Shown: positions 34,738 through 43,200, counted from the first letter of the stretch. The stretch: DNA of 64,000 nucleotides from Nostoc calcicola FACHB-3891 (GCF_014697355.1 NZ_JACJRQ010000002.1:124001-188000), one strand, 5' to 3'. The notes: generated by a model not told the origin, from the sequence alone. Made by a program: numbers and translations.

Positions 34738-34848
34738 TCTCCCGGGCTTTTTTCCCGCCGTGTGACCAGCTGTTGACAGACTGGCTGCTTCTCTTGGACC
34801 AGTCATTTAACTTCAAAAATGTTAAACCGGAACCCTAGAAGCTATTAA
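34738..34848 (-). promoter_or_regulatory. Guanidine-I (ykkC) riboswitch
   Basis: On the minus strand the leader of gdmH contains, in order, the conserved blocks of the ykkC/guanidine-I aptamer. These are TTCTAGGGTTCCG (34829-34842), then ACTGGTCCAAGAG (about 34792-34804), then ACACGGCGGGA followed by AAAAAGCCCGGGAGA (34738-34763). The CCGGG/CCCGG-type pairing around the A-rich stretch could compete with a terminator helix. The aptamer lies about 80 bases before the gdmH start. It binds guanidinium and should switch the operon on. Confidence 0.93.
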
Positions 34849-34933
34849 CTTTTACCCAATTGCTAATAGTCGCTTTTGATGTTTGGTTTTTTATACTCAA
34901 GTTTATAGATATCAAAAGGCATTGCAATAAAAA

Positions 34934-34947
34934 GTATCTAAAGCTAC
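34934..34947. promoter_or_regulatory. Candidate NtcA binding site GTAN8TAC
   Basis: GTATCTAAAGCTAC matches the nitrogen regulator NtcA consensus GTA-N8-TAC exactly. It lies 86 bases upstream of the riboswitch on the side expected for an activator. On the minus strand, TATCTA and TATAAA, possible -10 elements, follow about 22-27 bases downstream. NtcA control would make sense for a nitrogen-scavenging operon. A GTAN8TAC can occur by chance, so this is a candidate. Confidence 0.5.
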
Positions 34948-34968
34948 AAAAGTTTGGAAATGTTCCCA

Positions 34969-35068
34969 AGGAACTTCCAGGAAAAAATATCCCGTCGTAG
35001 GGGCGCATAGCTATGCGCCCCTACAAATGTACAAATAATTTGGGATAATTTATTTTCTGGAAGTCCCC
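34969..35068. repeat. MITE-like element, family D, copy 2
   Basis: AGGAACTTCCA to TGGAAGTCCCC, with GTAGGGGCGCATAGCTATGC hairpin and AAATAATTTGGGATAATTTA as in the copy at 3486-3586. It lies just upstream of the putative NtcA site of the guanidine operon. Confidence 0.75.
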
Positions 35069-35104
35069 AACATTCTTATTCCGTTCCCAGTCCCCAGTCC
35101 CTAT

Positions 35105-35479
35105 TCATTCCCAACCGAGTGCTTCACTGATTTGTGCTGCGAGTTTCAGAGGACGAAAAGGCTTGGCAAAGACAGCAGCTACATCCAAGTCAGTAAAACT
35201 ATCCCGATCCGAATCCTGGACTTTAGCACTGAGTAAAATTACGGGAATTGACTGAGTGGTGGAGTTAGCCTTGAGTTGTTGCAGGGTGGCACGCCCATCC
35301 ATATCAGGCATCATCATATCTAATAAAATGACATCAAGTTTGAAGTTAGCAGCTATATTCAACGCTTCCCGACCAGAACAAGCAGTCAATACGTTCCAAC
35401 CAGCACCCATTTCTAATCCCAGTTTGGCGATCGCTTGCACATCTTCTTCATCATCAACAATCAAGATACTTCTGTTCAT
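35105..35479 (-). CDS. Single-domain response regulator (CheY-like)
   Basis: 124 residues, only a receiver domain. Seen: the acidic pair IVDDEEDV at the start, phospho-acceptor Asp in VILLDMMMPDMDG (about residue 55), Ser in VILLSAK and Lys in VFAKPFRPLKL. There is no output domain, so it acts by protein contact or as a phosphorelay step. A hybrid kinase on the same strand lies 178 bases upstream, separated by heptamer repeats. The two are a likely pair. Confidence 0.93.
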   Translation of the reverse strand: MNRSILIVDDEEDVQAIAKLGLEMGAGWNVLTACSGREALNIAANFKLDVILLDMMMPDMDGRATLQQLKANSTTQSIPVILLSAKVQDSDRDSFTDLDVAAVFAKPFRPLKLAAQISEALGWE

Positions 35480-35569
35480 AGTCTCACTTTAGCATCATAG
35501 ATGATGCTGGTTGGCTTGATCTGTCTGAAATTATTCTAAAATGCGATCGGGGAAAAGTCGGGGAAAACT

Positions 35570-35660
35570 TTTGTCATTTGTCATTTGTCATTTGTTATTT
35601 GTTATTTGTTATTTGTCGTTTGTCGTTTGTAAATGCCTAATGACCAATGACTAATTACTA
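35570..35660. repeat. GTCATTN heptamer array
   Basis: About ten units GTCATTT/GTTATTT/GTCGTTT in a row, followed by inverted TAATGAC units that run into the 3' end of the hybrid-kinase gene (its stop lies at 35658). Confidence 0.85.
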
Positions 35661-37220
35661 ATGACTAACCTTAGTTAAAGGTAACAGCACATAAAATGTA
35701 CTACCTTCGCCTAAAATACTCTGAACCCAGATTTTACCGTTATGTTGTTGCACAATATTCCGACAAATGGCAAGTCCTAAACCTGTTCCTCCTTTGTTAC
35801 GGGAATCAGATGCATCTACCTGCTGAAAACGCTCGAAGATAATTTGTAATTTATCTTCAGGAATTCCTCGCCCTTCGTCTTGGATTGTAATCAAAACATA
35901 GTTGGGCGGGGAAGTTTCTCTTGTGAGGGAATGCTGATTTTCTGGAGACTCAACGGCTTTAGATTCTGAGAGGATAGCACCGATCCACACGCGATCGCCT
36001 GGTTCAGAAAACTTGATTGCATTACTGAGTAAATTTGTCAATGTTTGTAGCAAGCGATCGGAATCTGCCCAAAGTTCAATTGTCAAAGGATTGATAATTA
36101 GTTGGACTTGTAATTTATCTGCCATTGCTTGCATTGCTTCCGTTGCTGTAATTAGCAAGTCGGCGACATTGCACTTGGCGTTTCGCATGAAGATTTTGCC
36201 GGATTTCATCCGCTCTAAATCGAGAATATCATTCACCAAACGCATTAGCCGTTCGGTATTAGTTGTGGCGATGCTCAGGACTTTTTGTCCTTGTTGGGTG
36301 AGAGTTCCTAATTGTCCAGCACCCAACAAATCTAATGCTCCCATTGTGGAAGTTAGAGGTGTACGCAACTCATGACTAACTAAAGAGATAAACTCGTTTT
36401 CTAGGCGTTTGCGTTCGGTGATGTCATTGGCAATTAATAAAGCACACGGCACTCCGGCTAAGTCAATTAATTCGATAGATATTAGTATAATTTTGACTTC
36501 ACCGGACTTAGCAGAAAATTCAAATTCTTGATTGTAAAGTGAGCCAGTTTCCAGAAGAAGTTGGATTTTCTGAGCAAATGATACTGTATTTTTACCCAAA
36601 TCAAGTTCAGTCGCAGTGTGCCCAATAACTTCTTCTAGAGAATAGCCACTGATCCTTAAGAAACTGGGGTTGACATCAAGAAAACGAGCTTCGGAAACTG
36701 TAGCGATCGCAATTGGATTGGGACTAGAGCGAAAAACCTTAGCAAACTTCTCTTCTGCTTTAGTGCGATCGTGAATTTCCTGCTGCAACTGCCGATTTTG
36801 GGCTTGGAGTTGTTGTTGCAATTGCCGAATCGTCAAGTGATTTTCAATGCGTGCTAAAACCTCTTCTAGTTGAAAAGGCTTAGTGATATAGTCTACCCCG
36901 CCAACTGCAAAAGCTTTTATTTTATCTAGCACATCACCCAAAGCACTGATAAAAATTACCGGGATTTCACGAGTGCGATCGTTTGCCTTCAAATTTTGAC
37001 AGACTTCATAGCCATTCATCTCAGGCATATTCACATCCAACAAAATCAAGTCAGGGGGAACTGCATTTGCTCCGCGTAATCCCGTAGAACCTTTAGTTAC
37101 ACTCCTAACTTTATACCCTTGTTCCGTCAACATGGCAGATAGGAGATTCAGGTTTTCTGGTGTGTCATCAATTACCAAAATGTCAGCTTTGGGGAATTTG
37201 AGTGACTCGTTCAGCATCAC
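35658..37220 (-). CDS. Hybrid sensor kinase: receiver-PAS-histidine kinase
   Basis: 520 residues, cytosolic. The N-terminal receiver (about 13-130) has LVIDDTPENLN, Asp in LILLDVNMPEMNG and Lys in YITKPFQLEE. A coiled coil (RQLQQQLQAQNRQLQQEI) follows, then a PAS domain (about 160-275, ending LLIANDITERKRLE). The kinase core has the H-box ISLVSHELRTPLTS, N-box LLQTLTNLLSNAIKFSE, G1 IQDEGRGIPED and G2 KGGTGLGLAIC. All catalytic motifs look intact. This layout is common in cyanobacteria, with the receiver upstream of the kinase. Its likely partner is the single-domain regulator downstream. The last codons and stop fall in heptamer-repeat DNA. Confidence 0.95.
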   Translation of the reverse strand: MMLNESLKFPKADILVIDDTPENLNLLSAMLTEQGYKVRSVTKGSTGLRGANAVPPDLILLDVNMPEMNGYEVCQNLKANDRTREIPVIFISALGDVLDKIKAFAVGGVDYITKPFQLEEVLARIENHLTIRQLQQQLQAQNRQLQQEIHDRTKAEEKFAKVFRSSPNPIAIATVSEARFLDVNPSFLRISGYSLEEVIGHTATELDLGKNTVSFAQKIQLLLETGSLYNQEFEFSAKSGEVKIILISIELIDLAGVPCALLIANDITERKRLENEFISLVSHELRTPLTSTMGALDLLGAGQLGTLTQQGQKVLSIATTNTERLMRLVNDILDLERMKSGKIFMRNAKCNVADLLITATEAMQAMADKLQVQLIINPLTIELWADSDRLLQTLTNLLSNAIKFSEPGDRVWIGAILSESKAVESPENQHSLTRETSPPNYVLITIQDEGRGIPEDKLQIIFERFQQVDASDSRNKGGTGLGLAICRNIVQQHNGKIWVQSILGEGSTFYVLLPLTKVSH

Positions 37221-37423
37221 AATATCGACTTTAGCCAGAATAGGTTACTCATTATTCCTAGAAATTTTGACCTTAGTTCAGTTTCTTAATAATCAGTTAC
37301 AAAAAAAATATCAATTACCCGATTCCTTCCCCTACTTCTCCCCGATTCATCACTAATCTAATAAACATCAAATCAAGTTTGTAGCTTACATTTACTAAAT
37401 TACACAACTCAGGAGTAACTTAT

Positions 37424-37876
37424 ATGCAAACTTCAACGATGCGTAAACCAATTATTCTAACGCCAGGAGAAGGTCATCAATTTTCAATACTTGGTGGACA
37501 TTTTACAACCAAAGCAACAGGCGAAGAAACAAATGAAGCTTGGACAATTTATGAAATTACAGATACACAAGAAAATGGTCCGCCATTGCACACTCACCCC
37601 TGGGAAGAAGCATTTTATATTTTGGAAGGTGAAATAGATATCCAAATTGGTACAGAAACAATTTTGGCATCACCAGGCTCTTTCGTTAACATTCCTCACA
37701 ATACAGCACATGGCTTCAAAGTTCGTTCTGCTACTGCTAAATTTCTGGTTTTAATTTCACCCAAGGGAGCGAAAAAGTTTTACGAAGAAATGGGTGAAGT
37801 TGCAGATAGTCCCGCAATAAACATGGAAAAAGTACAGCCTGTTTTAAACAAATATGGATTGCAGTTTCTTGATTGA
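37424..37876 (+). CDS. Cupin-domain protein
   Basis: 150 residues, a single-domain cupin. Metal-ligand motif 1 is [18 protein letters not shown] (His-X-His and Glu); motif 2 is [16 protein letters not shown]. It could be an enzyme or a small-ligand sensor; specificity cannot be read from sequence. The start ATG 37424 has AGGAG 9 bases upstream. It stands alone and runs divergently from the hybrid kinase. Confidence 0.88.
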   Translation: MQTSTMRKPIILTPGEGHQFSILGGHFTTKATGEETNEAWTIYEITDTQENGPPLHTHPWEEAFYILEGEIDIQIGTETILASPGSFVNIPHNTAHGFKVRSATAKFLVLISPKGAKKFYEEMGEVADSPAINMEKVQPVLNKYGLQFLD

Positions 37877-38107
37877 AGAATACAGAATTCAGAATTCAGA
37901 ATTCAGCAATCTTGACGCTTGATGACTCGCTAATGCTGCGCTATCCGCTTTTTCGGTCAAAAAACATTGTTGAATTCTGACTGCTGACTCCTGAATTCTG
38001 TTCAATAAATTGGAAAACTGCCTAAATTCTGACTCCTGAATTCTTCTTGATAAATCTATTTCTAGAAAAGTCATATGTACTCAATAACAAATAACCAACT
38101 CAATTCC

Positions 38108-38635
38108 ATGTCAAAAGCTACTCGTCTGTTCGCTGCTAGTGCCCTCAGCTTGAGCCTCAGTGCCAGCCTTGTTTTTTACCCCAGCGCCAGTCAGGCGGGT
38201 AAAAATGATGCTGGAGTACCTACGGAACTACAAGGTGAGTGGCGCTACGGTCGAATCTCATCCATCCAATACCAAGACAGCTACACAGGGCAGCCAGCAG
38301 CCCCGAACGGTTCTAGCGATCAATTTCAACTCGCCTCTAACGGTAGCTATCAGCGAAGCCGGCTGATTCAAATCACCACCTACAACTGCGCGTCTAACCT
38401 GTTCATAGAGGAAAAAGGCAAAGTTAAGGTTGAGGCTGGACGTTTGACTTTCCAACCCAGCGACAGTACATCCAAAGGGCAAATCTGCAATAGCGGGCGC
38501 ACCTACTCCAGCCGGAATACAGCAAAACCTGAAACCTACCAGTGGTCAATTCAAACCAATGAGTACGGCCAGCAAGTTCTAATACTTGAAACTACTGACG
38601 GTCAGGGTAAAGCTCATTACGGGCGACCTCAGTAG
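38108..38635 (+). CDS. Secreted protein of unknown function
   Basis: 175 residues from ATG 38108 (an in-frame ATG at 38075 adds 11). A Sec signal peptide is clear: MSKATR, a hydrophobic core, and SASQA with cleavage near residue 31. The mature part begins with PTELQGEWRYGRISSIQY, which resembles the first strand of small lipocalin-like beta-barrels. Two to three cysteines are present (YNCASN, GQICNSG). No family name recognised. It is flanked by AATTCTGA-type inverted repeats (37880-38045) and followed by a CGCATAGCTATGCG hairpin. Confidence 0.65.
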   Translation: MSKATRLFAASALSLSLSASLVFYPSASQAGKNDAGVPTELQGEWRYGRISSIQYQDSYTGQPAAPNGSSDQFQLASNGSYQRSRLIQITTYNCASNLFIEEKGKVKVEAGRLTFQPSDSTSKGQICNSGRTYSSRNTAKPETYQWSIQTNEYGQQVLILETTDGQGKAHYGRPQ

Positions 38636-38802
38636 GGGCGCATAGCTATGCGCCCCTACACACCCATACAAACGTTTTTCAATTTTGGATTTTTCTTCAA
38701 TCCAAAATCCAAAATTGAAAATCCAAAATTCTCTCAGATTTGTCTCCCCTAGTTTTCCCCGATTGTTTCCTAATCTACAAAATATCGAACTGAGGTTATT
38801 TT

Positions 38803-39285
38803 ATGATTCACCATATTTCAATTGCTGTTAAAAACCCCAACCACGTTGCCCAAGTTCTTGCAGAAATTTTAAAAGCACAAGCTGTTTCTTTTCCTCCTAA
38901 CCCAGGCAGTTATATGGTTATACCTTTCGATGAACACGGTACAGCCATCGAACTTTATCCTTTAGGTTCTCAAATTGAGCCTGGTGAAGGTGATGAGCAA
39001 GCTGTATTTGTGCATACTGCTATTAGTTCGAGATTTACAGATATTCATGCAGCTATTTCTGTACCCACCAGCCAGAACGAAATTGAACAAATCGGTGTTC
39101 GTGAAGGCTGGCGCGTAGTGCGCTGTAACCGCGATTCTTTCTTTGATGTGATTGAATTCTGGGTGGAAAACAGATTAATGATTGAATTCTTAACACCAGA
39201 AATGGCGTCTGTATATTTGAAATTTGCCACTGAAAAAGAGAATCTGAAATATTTTTTGGCAGAACCAGCATTAGCAACAATTTGA
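38803..39285 (+). CDS. VOC/glyoxalase-like domain protein
   Basis: 160 residues. It starts MIHHISIAVKNPNHVAQVLA, the first beta-alpha unit of the vicinal-oxygen-chelate fold with its metal-ligand His. EHGTAIELYPLG supplies a Glu in the expected position, and a second repeat follows (FVHTAISSRFTDIHAAI, then IEFWVENRLMIEFLTPE). The activity is unknown. Start ATG 38803. A canonical terminator follows at 39302-39348. Confidence 0.8.
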   Translation: MIHHISIAVKNPNHVAQVLAEILKAQAVSFPPNPGSYMVIPFDEHGTAIELYPLGSQIEPGEGDEQAVFVHTAISSRFTDIHAAISVPTSQNEIEQIGVREGWRVVRCNRDSFFDVIEFWVENRLMIEFLTPEMASVYLKFATEKENLKYFLAEPALATI

Positions 39286-39301
39286 TAAATAGATCTAACA
39301 T

Positions 39302-39348
39302 CCCATCCCTTAATCCCCTTCCCAAGGAGATTAAGGGATGGGTTTTTT
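39302..39348 (+). terminator. Rho-independent terminator of the VOC gene
   Basis: CCCATCCCTTAATC pairs with GATTAAGGGATGGG around a short loop and is followed at once by TTTTTT. It lies 17 bases after the VOC stop codon, a textbook intrinsic terminator. Confidence 0.85.
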
Positions 39349-39371
39349 ATTTGTGATTTATACAAAAGGTC

Positions 39372-39532
39372 TAATATTCCATAGTAGGTTAGCACAGCTG
39401 TGCTAACCGAAAAATGTACAAATAATTTGGGATAATTTACTGCGATCGTAATTTTTCTGTCTCCCCCCAGCTAAGAGTTCCCTGCCCCTTTGCCTACACA
39501 GCGACAGGATATTTTTTTAGTTGGAAGTCCCT
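39372..39532. repeat. Damaged family D element
   Basis: Contains the family D core (TTAGCACAGCTGTGCTAA and AATAATTTGGGATAATTTA) and the right end TTGGAAGTCCCT. The left TIR is lost, and about 75 unrelated bases are inserted before the right end. Confidence 0.6.
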
Positions 39533-39540
39533 TATCACGT

Positions 39541-39740
39541 ATCTTGCACCAGCCTCATCATCGAAAACAAAAATTACTCAGTATTTAATTTTCGCAGTCC
39601 GAATAGCTCAAGCCAGGGACTCAAAGTCCCTGTCTAATAGCTCAAGTCCTCTATAAGAGGACTGAAAATTAAATTTATTTACTGTAATATAAATGACGTT
39701 ATTTTTGTATCTTCATGGTTTATGCGTAAAGGTGCAAGAT
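39541..39740. repeat. About 200-bp MITE, family C, copy 2
   Basis: Inverted copy of 3140-3341, with TIRs ATCTTGCACC and GGTGCAAGAT and interior hairpins CCAGGGACTCAAAGTCCCTG and AGTCCTCTATAAGAGGACT. The shared sequence continues past the right TIR as CTGAGTTA. On the minus strand that contains the TAA stop of the lepB paralog. Confidence 0.8.
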
Positions 39741-39745
39741 CTGAG

Positions 39746-40333
39746 TTATTGGATTCCGCCAATGTGATTAACAGGCCAGAAACGAAATACAGCATGACCA
39801 ATAATATTCTGACGGGGGACAAGACCCCAGCAACGGCTATCGTAGCTACTGTTACGATTGTCACCTAGTACTAAATATGAGTCCGCTGGTATTGTCTGAG
39901 GTTTCGCCAAGAAGGGTGGTTGTGACCCCGATAAGCAAACATCTATTAATGTACTCTGCCCAGAGCTAAGATAATGTTCTTCTGGGAGAGGTTTATTGTT
40001 GATATAAACTTTGCCATCTTGAAGTTGTACTTTTTCTCCAGGTAAGGCGATTACACGTTTAATAAAAGCATCTTGATATTGTTCTTTTTGTAACTCTTCT
40101 GTAGGCCAAAAAACCACAATATCTCCCCGTTGTGGTTTAGAAAATTTATACTTCAACTTATCAATAATGATTTTATCTGCTTCCCACTGGTTTGGCGTAC
40201 CATGCAGAGTTGGTTCCATAGCACCAGAAGGAATCCAGCGTCTTTCAGTAAAAATCAGGATATACGCAGCAATAGTCCAGAAGACTAGTATTACACTACC
40301 CTCTACAATCATCTTACGGTTGATACTGGGCAT
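39746..40333 (-). CDS. Signal peptidase I paralog lacking the catalytic serine
   Basis: 195 residues, one N-terminal membrane segment (about 8-28), closely similar to lepB at 40466-41119 throughout the catalytic domain. In signal peptidase I the motif is PSGSM, with the second Ser as nucleophile. Here the sequence is PSGAMEPTL: codon GCT in place of a Ser codon. The general-base Lys is kept (FIKRVIALPGE), as are GDNRNSSYDSRCWG and the substrate-groove residues. The product should therefore fold but not cleave. The C-terminus is also 10 residues shorter than the paralog, ending IGGIQ, and the TAA stop lies in the end of the adjacent MITE. It could be a decaying duplicate or a non-catalytic binding partner. 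The ORF is otherwise intact. Confidence 0.88.
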   Translation of the reverse strand: MPSINRKMIVEGSVILVFWTIAAYILIFTERRWIPSGAMEPTLHGTPNQWEADKIIIDKLKYKFSKPQRGDIVVFWPTEELQKEQYQDAFIKRVIALPGEKVQLQDGKVYINNKPLPEEHYLSSGQSTLIDVCLSGSQPPFLAKPQTIPADSYLVLGDNRNSSYDSRCWGLVPRQNIIGHAVFRFWPVNHIGGIQ

Positions 40334-40344
40334 ACTACGTTTTC

Positions 40345-40435
40345 TTTTCGTTTGTCTTTTGTCACTTGTCCTTTGTCATTCGCCATTTATTTAGAATGAC
40401 TAATGACCAATGACTAATGACTAATGACTAATGAC
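40345..40435. repeat. GTCATTN heptamers, inverted pair
   Basis: TTTGTCATTCGCCATTTATT and then an inverted block of ATGACTA/ATGACCA units (40397-40434), forming a long imperfect hairpin between the two lepB paralogs. Confidence 0.75.
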
Positions 40436-40465
40436 GTTGTTTTTTGTATGGCGATTATCCCATGT

Positions 40466-41119
40466 TTATGGAGTTGTTTGTGGATAAAGTGGTGTTTGAT
40501 CGATTCCCCCAACGTGATTGAGAGGCCAGAAACGAAATACAGCACGGCCAATAATATTCTGGCGGGGAACAACACCCCAACAGCGGCTATCGTAGCTACT
40601 GTTACGGTTGTCACCTAGTACTAAGTATGAATCCGCTGGTATGGTTTGGGGTGTTGCCAAAAAGCGCGGTTGGGGAGCATCTTTACAAACATCAATAACT
40701 GTAGTCTGCCCTGAGCTGAGATAATTTTGCTCTGCCAGGGGTTTGTTATTGATATAGACTTTGCCATCCCTAAGTTGCACTTTTTCTCCAGGTAAGCCGA
40801 TTACACGTTTAATGAAAGCATCCTGGTATTGTTCTTTTTGTAGCTCTTCAGTAGGTGAAAATACAACAATGTCTCCGCGTTGGGGGTTAGCAAATTTATA
40901 CTTCAACTTATCGACAATGATTTTGTCTGCTTCCCATTGGTTTGGTGTACCATGTAGAGTTGGTTCCATCGATCCAGAAGGAATCCAGCGTGCTTCAGCA
41001 ACAAAGGTACGAATTCCCAGAGCTAGAACAATGCTCAAGACAATTGTTCTACCTAGCTCTGCGATCCAAGAATTATCGGGTTGTTGACTAGAGTTGTTAT
41101 CAGACACTTGATTATGCAT
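40466..41119 (-). CDS. lepB: Signal peptidase I
   Basis: 217 residues. One N-terminal membrane anchor (about 22-42), then the S26 catalytic domain: nucleophile Ser in PSGSMEPTL, general-base Lys in FIKRVIGLPGEKVQ and the box GDNRNSSYDSRCWG. It removes signal peptides from exported proteins on the periplasmic or lumenal face. It lies upstream of the catalytically altered paralog on the same strand, 132 bases apart, consistent with tandem duplication. The catalytic site here is complete. Confidence 0.95.
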   Translation of the reverse strand: MHNQVSDNNSSQQPDNSWIAELGRTIVLSIVLALGIRTFVAEARWIPSGSMEPTLHGTPNQWEADKIIVDKLKYKFANPQRGDIVVFSPTEELQKEQYQDAFIKRVIGLPGEKVQLRDGKVYINNKPLAEQNYLSSGQTTVIDVCKDAPQPRFLATPQTIPADSYLVLGDNRNSSYDSRCWGVVPRQNIIGRAVFRFWPLNHVGGIDQTPLYPQTTP

Positions 41120-41435
41120 GAAATTACTTAAATAAGAGAGAGAGGTAGGTAACTAACTAGACTACATAAATTTTATCTGTTAATCTTAACGGAAAAATTT
41201 TAATCTCCTAGTTACGTTCGGATTTTCACGAGGTTCTTCATAAATTAAAAATAAACTTTTTTTTAGCGCTCCGCAAAAATTCGTCATTCAGAGCGCGACT
41301 AAGTTTAACCTAAAAGCATAGTTGTCTGTAATGCAGAAGTTGCTCTTGGTAAAAAAAGGGTTCCAAAAGTAGCCAGAATAGTTGCCAAGATTAGATTTTT
41401 TGATTTTTAATTTTAAATTGGAATTGCTAAGCCCC

Positions 41436-42755
41436 ATGTCATCTCCAAAAATTTTACTGATTCGCCACGCTCGTATTATCCTACCCAATGGTGAAGTAAT
41501 GATTGGGGATGTGTTGACGCGCGATCGCCAAATAGTCGAAGTTGCGCCAGAAATCTCCCAGCCAGCACTAGCCACAGAAATTGACGCACAAGGGTTAACT
41601 TTGTTGCCAGGAGTTATCGATCCGCAGGTGCATTTCCGCGAACCAGGGCTAGAACACAAAGAAGATTTGTTTACCGCCAGTTGTGCCTGTGCCAAAGGAG
41701 GAGTCACTTCTTTTTTGGAAATGCCCAATACGCGCCCCCTAACAACTACACAGCAAGCTTTAGACGACAAGCTAGAACGTGCCTCGAACAAGTGCTTGGT
41801 TAATTATGGCTTTTTTATTGGGGCAACAGCAGAGAATCTACCAGATCTGCTTCTAGCTAAGCCAACACCAGGCATTAAGATTTTCATGGGGTCGATGCAT
41901 GGTCAATTGCTAGTTGATGGCGAAACAGCCCTGGAGGGTATATTTGCTAAAGGCGATCGCTTGATTGCTGTTCATGCCGAAGATCAAGCCAGAATCAACC
42001 AAAGACGCCAAGAATTTGCCAATATTCACGATCCAGCCGTTCATTCCCAAATTCAAGATAATCAAGCAGCCTTGTTGGCAAGTCAACTGGCATTAAAACT
42101 TTCTAAAAAATATCAACGTCGTCTACATATTTTGCATCTGTCAACAGCCGAAGAAGCAGAGTTGCTGCGTCAGGATAAACCGAGTTGGGTGACGGCAGAG
42201 GTAACGCCACAGCATTTGTTGTTGAACACCAGCGCTTATGAACAGATTGGCACTTTAGCACAGATGAATCCCCCTTTGCGATCGCCCCACGATAATGAAG
42301 TCCTCTGGCAAGCTTTACGAGATGGCGTAATTGACTTTATCGCCACAGATCATGCACCGCACACCTTAGAGGAAAAAGCACAAGAATATCCTAATACCCC
42401 ATCGGGAATGCCTGGGGTGGAAACTTCCCTAGCTTTGATGTTAACTGCGGCGATGGAGGGAAAATGTACTGTTGCCCAAGTTGTGAATTGGATGTCCAAA
42501 GCTGTAGCTGTGGCTTATGGTATTCCCAATAAAGGAGCGATCGCACCAGGTTATGATGCTGATTTAGTGCTTGTAGATTTAAACACATATCGTCCAGTCC
42601 GGCGCGAGGAACTGTTAACCAAGTGCGGCTGGAGTCCTTTTGAAGGCTGGAACCTCACTGGCTGGGCTGTAACCACCATTGTTGGTGGTGAGATTGTTTA
42701 TGACAAAGGGCAAGTAAATACCCAAGTGCGGGGTCAAGCTTTAACTTTTTTGTAG
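41436..42755 (+). CDS. pyrC: Dihydroorotase
   Basis: About 439 residues from ATG 41436; an in-frame TTG at 41382 would add 18 residues encoded by AT-rich DNA and is unlikely. The enzyme closes carbamoyl-aspartate to dihydroorotate in pyrimidine synthesis. Zinc-binding HxH is in VIDPQVHFREPGLEHKEDL, with further ligands in LHILHLSTAEEA and the conserved Asp in FIATDHAPHTLEEK. SGMPGVETSLALML and IAPGYDADLVLVD are typical of the long (class I) bacterial enzyme. It runs divergently from lepB and is followed by an AT-rich hairpin. Confidence 0.95.
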   Translation: MSSPKILLIRHARIILPNGEVMIGDVLTRDRQIVEVAPEISQPALATEIDAQGLTLLPGVIDPQVHFREPGLEHKEDLFTASCACAKGGVTSFLEMPNTRPLTTTQQALDDKLERASNKCLVNYGFFIGATAENLPDLLLAKPTPGIKIFMGSMHGQLLVDGETALEGIFAKGDRLIAVHAEDQARINQRRQEFANIHDPAVHSQIQDNQAALLASQLALKLSKKYQRRLHILHLSTAEEAELLRQDKPSWVTAEVTPQHLLLNTSAYEQIGTLAQMNPPLRSPHDNEVLWQALRDGVIDFIATDHAPHTLEEKAQEYPNTPSGMPGVETSLALMLTAAMEGKCTVAQVVNWMSKAVAVAYGIPNKGAIAPGYDADLVLVDLNTYRPVRREELLTKCGWSPFEGWNLTGWAVTTIVGGEIVYDKGQVNTQVRGQALTFL

Positions 42756-42865
42756 CAAATATTTATTTAAGCTTACGTAATACATCAGTAAACGTACATC
42801 AAAGTCATACTTGGACTGGCAAGATTTCGATCGATCGAAGCCAAGTTTAGTGCTGCTGTGCAAAA

Positions 42866-42910
42866 TTCAAAATTTAAAAAGTTTATCAAGTAAGCTTTTT
42901 AAATTTTGAA
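42866..42910. terminator. AT-rich inverted repeat after pyrC
   Basis: TTCAAAATTTAAAAAG and CTTTTTAAATTTTGAA, perfect 16-base arms with a 13-base loop. Possible terminator about 110 bases after pyrC. Arms of the same AATTCAAAA type recur between genes, so it may be a repeat. Confidence 0.5.
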
Positions 42911-42913
42911 TGT

Positions 42914-43200
42914 TTGTTTCTTGCAGCAGTTTTCGTGTATTTAAACCACATCTGTCGTAGGGGCACAGCATTGCTCATAGATGTCAACTTAAGTTAGAAA
43001 TGGCTTAATTGTTGGCTTTGTCACTAGCCTGGAACTAAAGTTCAAGGCTAACAGTTCAAGTCTACTAAAGTAGACTAAAAATTTTGGGAATATTTTAGTC
43101 ATCTGAAGATGACTTTCGCTATAAGCAAGGAACTTCAGTTCCTTGCGGGACATAAGTTTTACGTTAAGTTGACACCAATGAGCATTGCTGTGCCCCTACC
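42914..43200. repeat. Family A element split by an inserted MITE
   Basis: The outer element's hairpin arms GGGGCACAGCATTGCTCAT and ATGAGCATTGCTGTGCCCC normally lie side by side. Here they are parted by about 195 bases (42982-43174) that have their own ends TGTCAACTTAA and TTAAGTTGACA. The inner element carries AAGGAACTTCAGTTCCTTGC and GTCTACTAAAGTAGAC palindromes. The bases 43201-43422 before the patatin gene show no feature beyond TAAATATCCGTTTCTTTACC-like simple sequence. Confidence 0.75.
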
